This document shows, in pieces, positions 1 to 7,854 of a stretch of DNA of 44,220 nucleotides (the first letter of the stretch is position 1; each line of letters opens with the position of its first letter). The DNA is taken from contig NZ_JAJDWC010000105.1 in assembly GCF_022825805.1 (NCBI RefSeq), forward strand, positions 1 through 44,220, read 5' to 3'. This DNA comes from Phaeobacter sp. (GTDB lineage Bacteria; Pseudomonadota; Alphaproteobacteria; Rhodobacterales; Rhodobacteraceae). The notes under the pieces are model-generated. The model was given only the letters and a program-made list of their open reading frames with translations. It ran no database searches and was not told the origin of the DNA. The translations under genes were made by a program, and so were the position numbers.

Positions 1-20
1 GGAAACATTGTGGGAGTTTA

Positions 21-50
21 GAAAGCCCCGCCCCAACGCGGGCGCTTTCC
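21..50. terminator. GC-rich hairpin, possible bidirectional terminator
   Basis: Positions 22-31 (AAAGCCCCGC) pair with 38-48 (GCGGGCGCTTT) in a 10-bp stem with one bulged C at 43 and a loop at 32-37. A-tract, GC stem and T-tract is the usual form of bidirectional terminators in Rhodobacterales. It could end a gene that lies left of the window, or a transcript running left from trhO. There is no extra U-run beyond the stem, so confidence is moderate. Confidence 0.5.
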
Positions 51-467
51 GATCAGATAGCGACCGAGATCATCGCTCATAAAACGGTAGCAGGCTTCCG
101 TCCTCGTGAGCGGCATACAGCTGTCCGTCTTTTACTTCGGCACTGGAAACGCGACGGAAGTAAGTGGGGGTGTTTGGAAGGTGTTTGAAAGCGCGGCCGA
201 GAGGAAACGGGACGCAAGGCGGTCACACGAGGGCAGTTCCAGTTAAGTCTTGAAAACAAGCAAATCACTTCACCTTTCTGGGGACTTGCAAGCCCGGTGC
301 CGCCACATTGCTTGAGGAGGAGCGCGATGATCCAATCTGCACCGATCCACAGGGTGCAGATCGCAAAGCGGTGCATGATCGGCTTATTCATGTGATTGCG
401 AGGGCTCTGAACCTTTAGGTTCACCCGATACGCACCATGGTCTTGTCTGGACTCCAGGCGGGACCTG
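51..467. other. 417-bp region without a convincing gene
   Basis: No ORF here has protein-like composition. A minus-strand ORF at 77-424 looks random: many Arg, Pro and Ser residues, no domain and no clear ribosome site. Two small items stand out. One is a 22-codon plus-strand ORF at 327-395 behind a strong GAGGAGG site at 314-320. The other is a 7-bp-arm palindrome, TGAACCT-TT-AGGTTCA, at 408-423, about 45 bp beyond the trhO stop. I assign neither a function. Confidence 0.5.
327..395 (+). CDS. possible 22-aa micro-ORF with strong ribosome site
   Basis: ATG at 327 sits 6 nt after GAGGAGG (314-320), a near-ideal Shine-Dalgarno arrangement. It opens a short frame (MIQSAPIHRV...IGLFM) that ends at TGA 393-395. 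The peptide is not recognised. A palindrome follows at 408-423. The strong ribosome site is the only support, and chance is a fair alternative. Confidence 0.2.
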   Translation: MIQSAPIHRVQIAKRCMIGLFM

Positions 468-1382
468 TCAGCCGAGTTGCAGGTGGCCCAGGTGATCCTC
501 GCCGCGGTCGCGTGCCAATTTCATCTGTTTCTGCCGCTCCCGGAATCGGGCTTTGTCGGCTTCGGATGTGGTTTCGATACATTGGTGACAGGACACGCCG
601 GCCTCATAGGCGGGGTTGGCCTTGTCTTGCGGCAGGATTGGGCGCCGACACCCGTTGCACAGCTCATGTGGGCCTTCTGCCAGACCGTGGCCGACGGAGA
701 CGCGGTTGTCGAAGACGAAACACTCCCCCTGCCAGGTGCTGTTCTCCTCGGGCATCTCTTCGAGGTAACGCAGAATACCGCCTTTCAGGTGGTAGACATC
801 CTCAACCCCTTGGCCGATCAGGAAATTGGTCGATTTCTCGCAGCGGATCCCACCGGTGCAGAACATCGCCACGCGTTTGTTGTGGAACCGCTCCTTGTTG
901 GCGTCCCACCAGGCGGGAAACTCGCGGAAGCTTGCGGTTTCCGGATCGATCGCGCCTTCGAACGTGCCGATCGCCACTTCATAGTCATTGCGTGTGTCGA
1001 TCACCACAACGTCGTCGCTGCGGATCAGGTCGTTCCATTCTGCCGGTTCTACATAGTGGCCAACGCTGGCGCGCGGGTCGACATCCGGTTGACCCATGGT
1101 GACGATCTCTTTCTTCAGCCGAACCTTCATGCGGCCAAAGGGTGGATGATCGCTTCGCGCTTCTTTCCACTCCAGATCAGCGCAGCCGGGCAAAGCGCGC
1201 ACATGCGCCAGCACCGCATCGATCCCGCTTCGGGGACCTGCGATAGTGCCATTGATACCCTCTCTTGCGAGTAGCAAAGATCCTTTGACGTCATTTGCTG
1301 TGCACAGCTCCAGCAGCGCAGGCTTGATGGTTGCAGGATCGTCAAAACGGGTGAAATGGTAGAGTGCGGCAATCGTATACAT
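468..1382 (-). CDS. trhO: tRNA uridine(34) hydroxylase, rhodanese family
   Basis: A 304-aa cytosolic protein of the YceA/UPF0176 family. Family members hydroxylate uridine 34 of certain tRNAs to 5-hydroxyuridine, an oxygen-dependent step at the wobble base. An N-terminal acylphosphatase-like part (about residues 1-95) precedes a rhodanese domain (about 110-215). The active-site loop carries the family motif CTGGIRCEK, with Cys175 as the likely catalytic residue and Cys181 as its partner. The C-terminal tail has two Cys pairs (ELCNGC and SCHQC) that look like a small metal-binding knuckle. The start ATG at 1382 gives the family's usual N-terminus. It is transcribed away from pncA, and the 122 bp between them must hold both promoters. 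Slightly shorter than the E. coli protein (about 350 aa), as is common in alphaproteobacteria. Confidence 0.93.
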   Translation of the reverse strand: MYTIAALYHFTRFDDPATIKPALLELCTANDVKGSLLLAREGINGTIAGPRSGIDAVLAHVRALPGCADLEWKEARSDHPPFGRMKVRLKKEIVTMGQPDVDPRASVGHYVEPAEWNDLIRSDDVVVIDTRNDYEVAIGTFEGAIDPETASFREFPAWWDANKERFHNKRVAMFCTGGIRCEKSTNFLIGQGVEDVYHLKGGILRYLEEMPEENSTWQGECFVFDNRVSVGHGLAEGPHELCNGCRRPILPQDKANPAYEAGVSCHQCIETTSEADKARFRERQKQMKLARDRGEDHLGHLQLG

Positions 1383-1504
1383 AAGAGGGGCTTACACCAA
1401 CGGACCGCGACGCTGCAAGCGGGTCTGCCGCCGAGATCCGACAGTGCAATTGACGAACACAGATGTGGGGCGTACCCCTGATGCACAAACCGCAGGAGAG
1501 TTTG

Positions 1505-2113
1505 ATGACCCAGGCCTTGATCGTAATTGATGTGCAAAATGACTTTTGTCCCGGTGGCGCGCTTGCGGTGCCGGATGGCGATGCGGTTGTGCAGCCGATC
1601 AATGCCATGATGGCGCAGTTTGATGCGGTTGTGCTAACGCAGGACTGGCATCCCTCGGGACACAGCTCTTTTGCCTCCAGCCACCCGGGGCATGCACCCT
1701 ATGATGTGATCGGCATGCCCTATGGGCCACAGGTGCTCTGGCCGGATCACTGCATCATCGACACTGCAGGGGCAGCATTTCACAGCGATCTGGTGACCAC
1801 AAGTGATCTGATCCTGCGCAAAGGCTTCCGCCCGCAGATCGACAGCTATTCCGCCTTCTTCGAAAACGACCAGACGACGCAAACAGGGCTGCATGGTTAT
1901 CTGCAGGACCGTGGGCTGACCAAGCTGACATTGGTTGGTTTGGCAACGGATTTCTGCGTTGCATACTCGGCCCTGGATGCTGCCCGTCTGGGGTATGAGG
2001 TCACAGTGGATCTGCGGGCCTGCCGCGGTATTGATCTGGATGGTTCACTGCAGGCCGCTTTGGATCAGATGATCGCGGCAGGGGTCAATTTGGTGCCGAC
2101 AGATCAGCGATGA
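1505..2113 (+). CDS. pncA: nicotinamidase
   Basis: A 202-aa isochorismatase-fold amidase that hydrolyses nicotinamide to nicotinate and ammonia, the first step of the deamidating NAD salvage route. The Asp-Lys-Cys catalytic triad is visible as Asp9 (IDVQNDF), Lys106 (LILRKGF) and Cys151 (ATDFCVAYSALDA). Asp47, His49 (DWHP) and His82 fit the metal site. I start at ATG 1505, which follows a CAGGAGAG ribosome site. The in-frame ATG at 1463 has no such site and would add a tail unlike the family. It heads a plus-strand run with a hybrid kinase (56-bp gap) and pncB, which takes the product nicotinate, so substrate and product link both ends of the run. Confidence 0.95.
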   Translation: MTQALIVIDVQNDFCPGGALAVPDGDAVVQPINAMMAQFDAVVLTQDWHPSGHSSFASSHPGHAPYDVIGMPYGPQVLWPDHCIIDTAGAAFHSDLVTTSDLILRKGFRPQIDSYSAFFENDQTTQTGLHGYLQDRGLTKLTLVGLATDFCVAYSALDAARLGYEVTVDLRACRGIDLDGSLQAALDQMIAAGVNLVPTDQR

Positions 2114-2169
2114 GTTGTTAAGGTCTTCGTGATACGACTATACAGTGGTGTCTGCGAGGGTGTTAAATA

Positions 2170-4440
2170 GTGACTGAACAGGTTGATCTTGCTGGGGATG
2201 GCCCGCTTGAAACCTATCATCGACGCTACAGTCGGCGTGGCCTGCTGAAGCGGTATGCGGCGGGTCGGCGTCGGTATTTCCTGTATCGGCAGCTCACCGT
2301 TGTTGTTGTCTCCGCGATGATCACTGTTTTGCTGTCGCCTGAGGTCGGTGTGGCGGTCTTCCTGCTGGCGTTTTTCGGCGACACGCTTGATACCCTGTAT
2401 ATCACCCGGATGTCATCACTGCGGCGGGGCCGATCGATCCGGCGGGTCCTGACCGTCAGCACCGGAACGGCCGGGCTGCAGGCGTTTTCCCTGGCGGTGC
2501 TGGCCTGCGCGCCCACCCTGTTCATGAGCAATCCGGACTCGCAGCTGCAGTTTGCGGATGAAACCTCTTTGTTCACCATGGGTATCCTGATCGGTGCTGC
2601 GGTCGATTCCGCGGTGATCCTGCCTTATCACCCGGCCGCTGGCATTCTGCGGCTTCTGATATTTGCCGCCGCGCCGGTTTTGGCCGTGCTGACGACCAGT
2701 ATGGAAATCCAGAAGCTGGAGACTTTTCATGGTTTCCAGTTGGCCGGTCTGGGGGTGCTCTATGTCAGCACCGTGTTTTTTGTCAGCTTCATCAACTCCC
2801 GCTTCCAGCGCTCCCGCAAGAATACGTTGGCGGTGGCGTTGCAGCATAAACAGCTGCAGCAGACCAATGCCAAACTGCAGGCGCAGCAGTTGCAGTCGGA
2901 ACGCCTGGCTGTGGTCGCCGAGAACGCCAATGACAGCGTGTTTCTGATGGATGCTACCGGGCGGATCACCTGGGTCAATGAGGCGTTTACCCGGATCACC
3001 GGCTATCAATATTCCGAAGCCATTGGTCAGCAGCCCGGGGATCTGTTGAACGCGGATGTCACTGACCAAACGGTGATACGGGCGTTGGAGCAGGGCCGCG
3101 CCACCGGTAAGCCATTTCGACTGGAAATCTGCAACCGCCGCAAGGACGGGCAAACTCTTTGGCTGGAAACCAATCAGGTTCCTATGTTGCGCGAGGATGG
3201 CACCGTAGAAACTGTGATCGCGGTGGAACGCGATGTGACCGCGGCAAAACGCTATGAACAGCAGTTGAAAGACGCCCGGATCGCCGCCGAAGAGGGCGCG
3301 CGGGTGAAGTCCGAGTTTCTCGCCACCATGAGCCATGAAATCCGCACCCCGATGAATGGGGTGATTGGCATGGCCCAGATGTTGGAACGCACCAATCTGG
3401 ACGAAGAGCAGAAACTCTATGCCGACACCATTCTCGGGTCCGCCCGTACATTGTTGTCGCTGATCAATGATGTGCTGGATCTTTCCAAAATGGATGCCGG
3501 GCAGGTCGAACTCAGCAATGTTGATTTCGATTTGCGCAGCTGTTTTCAGCAAACCCTGAACCTGTTTGAACCACAGGCCCGCGAGAAAGGTATCTCCCTT
3601 GCGCTCGATGTTGCAGAGGATGTGCCCGAGCGGATCAACGGGGATGACCGACGCCTGCGCCAGGTGGTGTTGAACCTTGTTGGCAATGCAGTGAAATTCA
3701 CCGATGAGGGCGGGGTGAAGGTTGCCGTCTCCGCCCAGCAGAGCGCTGATCATCTGCGGCTTGAGTTCAGCGTGACAGACACGGGTATCGGGATCGCCCG
3801 CAACAAACTCGATCATATCTTTGAACGGTTTTCTCAGGCAGATGCCGCCATCACCCGCCGGTTTGGCGGCACCGGTTTGGGGCTGACCATTGCGCGGCTC
3901 CTGTGTGAGGCGATGGGCGGCGATATCTCGGTCACCTCGACCCTCGGAGAAGGGGCCTGTTTCGCGGTGCATTTGCGGATGAACCACGCGGTTGGCTCTG
4001 ACAGTGAACAGGTGGTGTCTGCTGGCTTTGCCGCCGCCGCAGATGACAGCGCGACACTGGATGGCATGCGTATCCTGGTGGCCGAGGACAATAAGATCAA
4101 CCGCCTGTTGATGCGCAAATACCTGCAGGAGGAGCCTATCACACTGGAATTCGCGGTCGATGGTGCAGAGGCTGTGGAAATGGCGCGCTCCTTTGATCCA
4201 GACGTGATCTTGATGGATATGTCGATGCCGGTGATGAACGGGCTGGAGGCCACCGAACAGATCCGCACCATGGATCTGCGCCAACCGGTGATCACCGCGC
4301 TGACAGCCAATGCGTTTGACTCCGACCGCGAGGCCTGCCTGGATGCGGGAATGGACGATTTTCTCAGCAAACCGGTGAACCGCTCCGACCTTCTGCAGGC
4401 GTTGCGCCGCTACGCACCAAAGGTGCTGAAACAGGCCTGA
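2170..4440 (+). CDS. membrane hybrid histidine kinase (6 TM-PAS-HisKA-HATPase-REC)
   Basis: A 756-aa sensor kinase beginning with GTG. About six hydrophobic segments lie between residues 38 and 210, with no large periplasmic loop, so the signal may be sensed in or near the membrane. Next come a short coiled coil (about 215-240), a PAS domain (about 245-360), a HisKA domain with phospho-acceptor His389 (SHEIRTPMNG), and an HATPase domain with N (NLVGNAVKF), G1 (DTGIGI) and G2 (GGTGLGL) boxes. A C-terminal receiver has Asp683 (ILMDMSMP), the EDN acid pocket and the SKP lysine. There is no separate response regulator nearby, so it probably passes phosphate to a distant Hpt protein or regulator. 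Its place between pncA and pncB suggests a link to NAD precursors; this is inference. Confidence 0.9.
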   Translation: MTEQVDLAGDGPLETYHRRYSRRGLLKRYAAGRRRYFLYRQLTVVVVSAMITVLLSPEVGVAVFLLAFFGDTLDTLYITRMSSLRRGRSIRRVLTVSTGTAGLQAFSLAVLACAPTLFMSNPDSQLQFADETSLFTMGILIGAAVDSAVILPYHPAAGILRLLIFAAAPVLAVLTTSMEIQKLETFHGFQLAGLGVLYVSTVFFVSFINSRFQRSRKNTLAVALQHKQLQQTNAKLQAQQLQSERLAVVAENANDSVFLMDATGRITWVNEAFTRITGYQYSEAIGQQPGDLLNADVTDQTVIRALEQGRATGKPFRLEICNRRKDGQTLWLETNQVPMLREDGTVETVIAVERDVTAAKRYEQQLKDARIAAEEGARVKSEFLATMSHEIRTPMNGVIGMAQMLERTNLDEEQKLYADTILGSARTLLSLINDVLDLSKMDAGQVELSNVDFDLRSCFQQTLNLFEPQAREKGISLALDVAEDVPERINGDDRRLRQVVLNLVGNAVKFTDEGGVKVAVSAQQSADHLRLEFSVTDTGIGIARNKLDHIFERFSQADAAITRRFGGTGLGLTIARLLCEAMGGDISVTSTLGEGACFAVHLRMNHAVGSDSEQVVSAGFAAAADDSATLDGMRILVAEDNKINRLLMRKYLQEEPITLEFAVDGAEAVEMARSFDPDVILMDMSMPVMNGLEATEQIRTMDLRQPVITALTANAFDSDREACLDAGMDDFLSKPVNRSDLLQALRRYAPKVLKQA

Positions 4441-4511
4441 CACGGAATTTCTTTGCCCCTGCGCCAGTGCTGTTTTATCAACCCTTGAAACGCCATGGAT
4501 GAGGCCCGCCG

Positions 4512-5801
4512 GTGGACATTGCAACCCGCGTCTATAACCACAAGTGGAAGATTGATCCGATTGTCAGATCGTTGATCGATACGGATTTCTACAAACTCCT
4601 GATGTGCCAGTCGGTGTATCGCAACAAGCCGGACACCGAGGTGCGGTTTTCGCTGATAAACCGTTCAAAGCACATACCGCTGGCGCATCTGATCGACGAA
4701 GCAGAGCTGCGCGAGCAGCTTGATCATATCCGGTCGCTGTCGCTGTCGCGTGGTGAAAGCACATGGTTGCGGGGCAATACCTTCTACGGCAAACGCCAGA
4801 TGTTTCGTCCCGATTTCATGGAATGGTTCGAAGGATTGCGCCTGCCACCCTATGAGCTGGAACGTAAGGGCGATCAGTACGAACTGACCTTTGAAGGCAA
4901 ATGGCCAGAGGTCATGCTGTGGGAGATCCCGGCGCTGGCGGTGCTGATGGAACTGCGCTCCCGTGCGGTCATCAACAGCATGGGTCGGTTTGAACTGCAG
5001 GTGCTCTATGCCCGCGCGATGACCCGGGTTTGGGAAAAAATCGAACACCTGCGGGAGATCGACGGGCTCAGCATCGCGGATTTCGGCACCCGCCGTCGCC
5101 ATGGGTTTCTCTGGCAGGATTGGTGCGTGCAGGCCATGCAGGAGGGGCTTGGCGACAAATTCACCGGCACCTCGAACTGCCTGATCGCCATGCGTCGCGA
5201 GGTGGAGGCGATTGGCACCAACGCCCATGAGTTGCCGATGGTCTACTCGGCACTGGCGGAGGATGACGCCGGGTTGGCGCAAGCTCCCTATGAGGTGCTG
5301 TCTGACTGGCATGACGAACATGATGGCAACTTGCGGATTATTCTGCCGGACACCTACGGCACCGAAGGGTTCCTGGAACGGGCTCCGGATTGGCTGGCAG
5401 GCTGGACCGGTATTCGCATCGACAGCGGCGATCCGGCGGAGGGTGCGGAAACCGCGATCCGCTGGTGGCAGGCGCGCGGTGAGGATCCGCAACAGAAGCG
5501 TGTGATCTTTTCCGATGGTCTGGATGTTGCCAAGATCAAAGAGCTGCATGCGCAGTTTTCGGGCCGCACAAAGATCTCGTTTGGCTGGGGCACCCTGTTG
5601 ACCAATGACTTCCGCGGTCTGGTGCCAGATGACGCGCTCGCGCCCTTTTCGCTGGTGTGCAAAGCAGTGGCTGCCAACGGTAAGCCAACGGTGAAACTCT
5701 CCGACAACCCGGAAAAAGCGATGGGACCTGAGACGGAAATCGACCGCTACAAACGGGTTTTTGGCGTCGGCGCGCAGGCCAGCCAGGCGGTCATAGTTTA
5801 G
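4512..5801 (+). CDS. pncB: nicotinate phosphoribosyltransferase
   Basis: A 429-aa cytosolic enzyme that joins nicotinate and PRPP (with ATP) to give nicotinate mononucleotide, the entry to the Preiss-Handler NAD pathway. Recognisable blocks are the N-terminal SLIDTDFYKLLM, ADFGTRRRHG (the conserved phosphoribosyl-site segment), FTGTSN, RIDSGDP and SFGWGTLLTND. The start is GTG 4512. GAGG at 4501-4504 lies 7 nt upstream, and the nearby ATGs at 4495 and 4499 are out of frame. It is 71 bp downstream of the kinase gene on the same strand, so it may belong to the pncA run. It converges with the aldehyde dehydrogenase gene across a 129-bp gap holding a palindrome. Confidence 0.95.
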   Translation: MDIATRVYNHKWKIDPIVRSLIDTDFYKLLMCQSVYRNKPDTEVRFSLINRSKHIPLAHLIDEAELREQLDHIRSLSLSRGESTWLRGNTFYGKRQMFRPDFMEWFEGLRLPPYELERKGDQYELTFEGKWPEVMLWEIPALAVLMELRSRAVINSMGRFELQVLYARAMTRVWEKIEHLREIDGLSIADFGTRRRHGFLWQDWCVQAMQEGLGDKFTGTSNCLIAMRREVEAIGTNAHELPMVYSALAEDDAGLAQAPYEVLSDWHDEHDGNLRIILPDTYGTEGFLERAPDWLAGWTGIRIDSGDPAEGAETAIRWWQARGEDPQQKRVIFSDGLDVAKIKELHAQFSGRTKISFGWGTLLTNDFRGLVPDDALAPFSLVCKAVAANGKPTVKLSDNPEKAMGPETEIDRYKRVFGVGAQASQAVIV

Positions 5802-5871
5802 AAACACTTCGCCGATTTTGGGGCGGGATTTGCAGATTCTTCCATAAGTTGCGGCAGCAGCTCTGCCCCAA

Positions 5872-5889
5872 TGTTTCGCGTGCGAAACA
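5872..5889. repeat. 18-bp palindrome TGTTTCGC-GT-GCGAAACA
   Basis: Arms of 8 bp are perfect inverted copies around a GT centre, in the 129-bp gap between the converging pncB and aldehyde dehydrogenase genes. There is no T-run on either side, so it is not a standard intrinsic terminator. It resembles a dimeric-regulator site but lies at two gene ends. A related shorter palindrome occurs at 24024-24038. Confidence 0.5.
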
Positions 5890-5930
5890 ACGCGTAACAG
5901 ATGCTGACCCAATCTGCTGCGCGGCTATGA

Positions 5931-7388
5931 TCAGCCGTGGTGGGTTGCCACGGTTTTCAATTGCGAAAATCCATAGAGCGCTTCGAACCCTTTTTCGCGG
6001 CCATGGCCAGATTTTCCGACGCCGCCAAATGGCAATTCCACTCCGCCGCCAGCCCCGTAGTTGTTCACAAACACCTGCCCGGCGCGCAGACGTTTTGCCA
6101 GCCGCATTTGTCGCCCGCCATCGCGGGTCCAGACGCCCGCAACCAGCCCATACTCCGTGGCATTGGCAATGGTGAGCGCCTCGTCTTCGGTGTCAAAGGG
6201 GATCAGCACTTGCACCGGGCCAAAGATCTCTTCCTGAGCCAGCACATGGTCAGGCGGCACATCAGCAAACAGCGTTGGCCGGACATAGCTGCCTGTCTGT
6301 TCTGCGGTCTCGCTCAGATGGCCTTGGCCTGCGATTTGCAGGTCAGCGCCTTTGGCCAGATATGTCTCGACGATCTGTTTCTGTCGGGCAGAAATCAGCG
6401 GTCCCAGTTGCAGATCCGCCAGCGCCGGCCCAACTGTTAGCTTGTCATATGCGGCGGCCATGGCGTCACGGACCTGATCATAGACACCACGCTGAACCAA
6501 AATGCGCGAGGCTGCCGAACAGGTTTGACCTGCGTTCTGGATCCCCGCATTCACCAGGAACGGAAGCGCAGCTGTGAGATCGGCATCGTCAAACACCAGT
6601 TGTGGAGATTTCCCGCCGAGCTCCAGCGTGACGGGCACCACATTGGCGCCAGCGGCCTGCTGCACCAGCATCCCGGTCCGCACCGAACCGGTAAAAGAGA
6701 TATGGTCAACACCCGGATGGGAGGCCAGCGCGGCACCGGCCTCTGCGCCAAGGCCAGGCACCACATTCAGCGCGCCATCGGGCAGACCTGCCTCGACTGC
6801 GATATGAGCAAAGGCCAGAGCCGTCAGGCAGGCTTCTTCTGCGGGTTTCAAAACACAGGCGTTGCCCATGGCCAAGGCCGCTCCGACCGATCGCCCGATG
6901 ATTTGCATCGGATAGTTCCACGGCACGATATGGCCGGTCACCCCATGAGGTTCGCGCAGCGTATAGACGGTGTAGCCAGCTTGATAGGGCAGGGTGTCCC
7001 CATGGACCTTGTCTGCGGCGCCACCGTAGAATTCCAGATAACGGGCCAGTGCCACCGCATCCGCGCGCGCCTGTGTCAGGGGTTTGCCAACGTCCCGGGC
7101 CTCCAGCTCTGCCAGTGTATCGACGCGTTCCAGAACCAGTTGACCCATCCGGCTCAGCAGGCGGCCCCGTTCGGTTGCGGTCAATGCACCCCAACTGCCC
7201 TGCAGGCTATCGCGCGCGGCGGCAACAGCGGCATCGATGTCGGCGCCCGTACCCCGGCTGATCCGGCACAGGCTGCGGCCGTTGGAGGGGTCGGTCAGTT
7301 CGAGCGTTGCGCCATCTGTCGCGGGTTGCCACTGCCCGCTGATCAGGCAGAGTTCCGGATCAAACCAAAGCGGTGCGGCGTCAGTCAT
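5931..7388 (-). CDS. NAD(P)-dependent aldehyde dehydrogenase
   Basis: A 485-aa member of the aldehyde dehydrogenase superfamily, which oxidises an aldehyde to the acid through a thiohemiacetal. The catalytic Cys290 (NAGQTCSAAS) and general-base Glu256 (TLELGGKSP) are present, as are PWNYP and FTGS of the cofactor site and the EEIFGPV block. It most resembles betaine-aldehyde or aminoaldehyde dehydrogenases, but the substrate cannot be fixed from sequence. I start at ATG 7388, which follows CAGGAG and overlaps the upstream GNAT gene by 8 nt; a longer start at 7451 would run deep into that gene. It is last in the ABC-transporter operon, so its aldehyde probably derives from the imported compound. 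Confidence 0.9.
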   Translation of the reverse strand: MTDAAPLWFDPELCLISGQWQPATDGATLELTDPSNGRSLCRISRGTGADIDAAVAAARDSLQGSWGALTATERGRLLSRMGQLVLERVDTLAELEARDVGKPLTQARADAVALARYLEFYGGAADKVHGDTLPYQAGYTVYTLREPHGVTGHIVPWNYPMQIIGRSVGAALAMGNACVLKPAEEACLTALAFAHIAVEAGLPDGALNVVPGLGAEAGAALASHPGVDHISFTGSVRTGMLVQQAAGANVVPVTLELGGKSPQLVFDDADLTAALPFLVNAGIQNAGQTCSAASRILVQRGVYDQVRDAMAAAYDKLTVGPALADLQLGPLISARQKQIVETYLAKGADLQIAGQGHLSETAEQTGSYVRPTLFADVPPDHVLAQEEIFGPVQVLIPFDTEDEALTIANATEYGLVAGVWTRDGGRQMRLAKRLRAGQVFVNNYGAGGGVELPFGGVGKSGHGREKGFEALYGFSQLKTVATHHG

Positions 7389-7854
7389 TCTGGGCTCCTG
7401 CGATGAAAAAGCTGTAACTCTTGATCTGATGCTCTGTGAAAGGCGCGCCATCGCGCAGCTGTTCCACGCCCTTCAGCGCGCTCAGGCAGGTGCCCCAGAA
7501 TGCAACCGCATTGGGTGATCCCGCAGATATGCCCATGCGCCAATAACCAGGAAATTCATCAAAGATCAGGCTGGCCGCCGCATGACCCAGGCCTTGCCTG
7601 CGATAGGTTGGATCGATGTAGAACTCCGACAACTCCCGTCGGTCATCGGGCAGGTTAAGCACAATCGCAAAGCCGATGTGGTCATCGCCCTGCCGGATCC
7701 AGAACGCGGTCACATCTTTGCGGTGCAGCATCTGGCCTGCACGTTCGCTTGGATCAATCCGCAGTGTTGGCGCGATTTCAGAGAAATACCGTGTCAGCGC
7801 CGTGGCGAGGCGGGCGCGTTCCCGCGGCAGGATCAATGTCAGTCGAAAGCTCAT
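7381..7854 (-). CDS. GNAT-family N-acetyltransferase
   Basis: A 157-aa protein with the GNAT core. A beta strand with DHIGFAIVLNLP leads into ELSEFYIDPTYRRQGLGHAAA, where RRQGLG is the acetyl-CoA pyrophosphate loop. Members move an acetyl group from acetyl-CoA to an amine. The substrate is unknown. The ATG overlaps the stop of the upstream ABC ATPase by 4 nt (ATGA), and its own end overlaps the aldehyde dehydrogenase start by 8 nt, so translation of the three is coupled. Next to a deacetylase, an acetyltransferase suggests acetylation and deacetylation of the same class of amines; this is inference from position only. Confidence 0.82.
   Translation of the reverse strand: MSFRLTLILPRERARLATALTRYFSEIAPTLRIDPSERAGQMLHRKDVTAFWIRQGDDHIGFAIVLNLPDDRRELSEFYIDPTYRRQGLGHAAASLIFDEFPGYWRMGISAGSPNAVAFWGTCLSALKGVEQLRDGAPFTEHQIKSYSFFIAGAQND

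Noticed and set aside
77-424. A 115-codon minus-strand frame at the left edge
   Set aside because: Composition is random-like, no ribosome site or domain, and the hydrophobic stretch near its start is short and isolated.
2416-4524. A 702-codon open frame antisense to the pnc-locus kinase gene
   Set aside because: It is a mirror of the GC-rich codon bias of the sense gene. It has no domain, no ribosome site and is rich in His, Gln and Ile in the way antisense shadows are.
4665-5912. A 415-codon open frame antisense to pncB
   Set aside because: Shadow of pncB; no recognisable domain.
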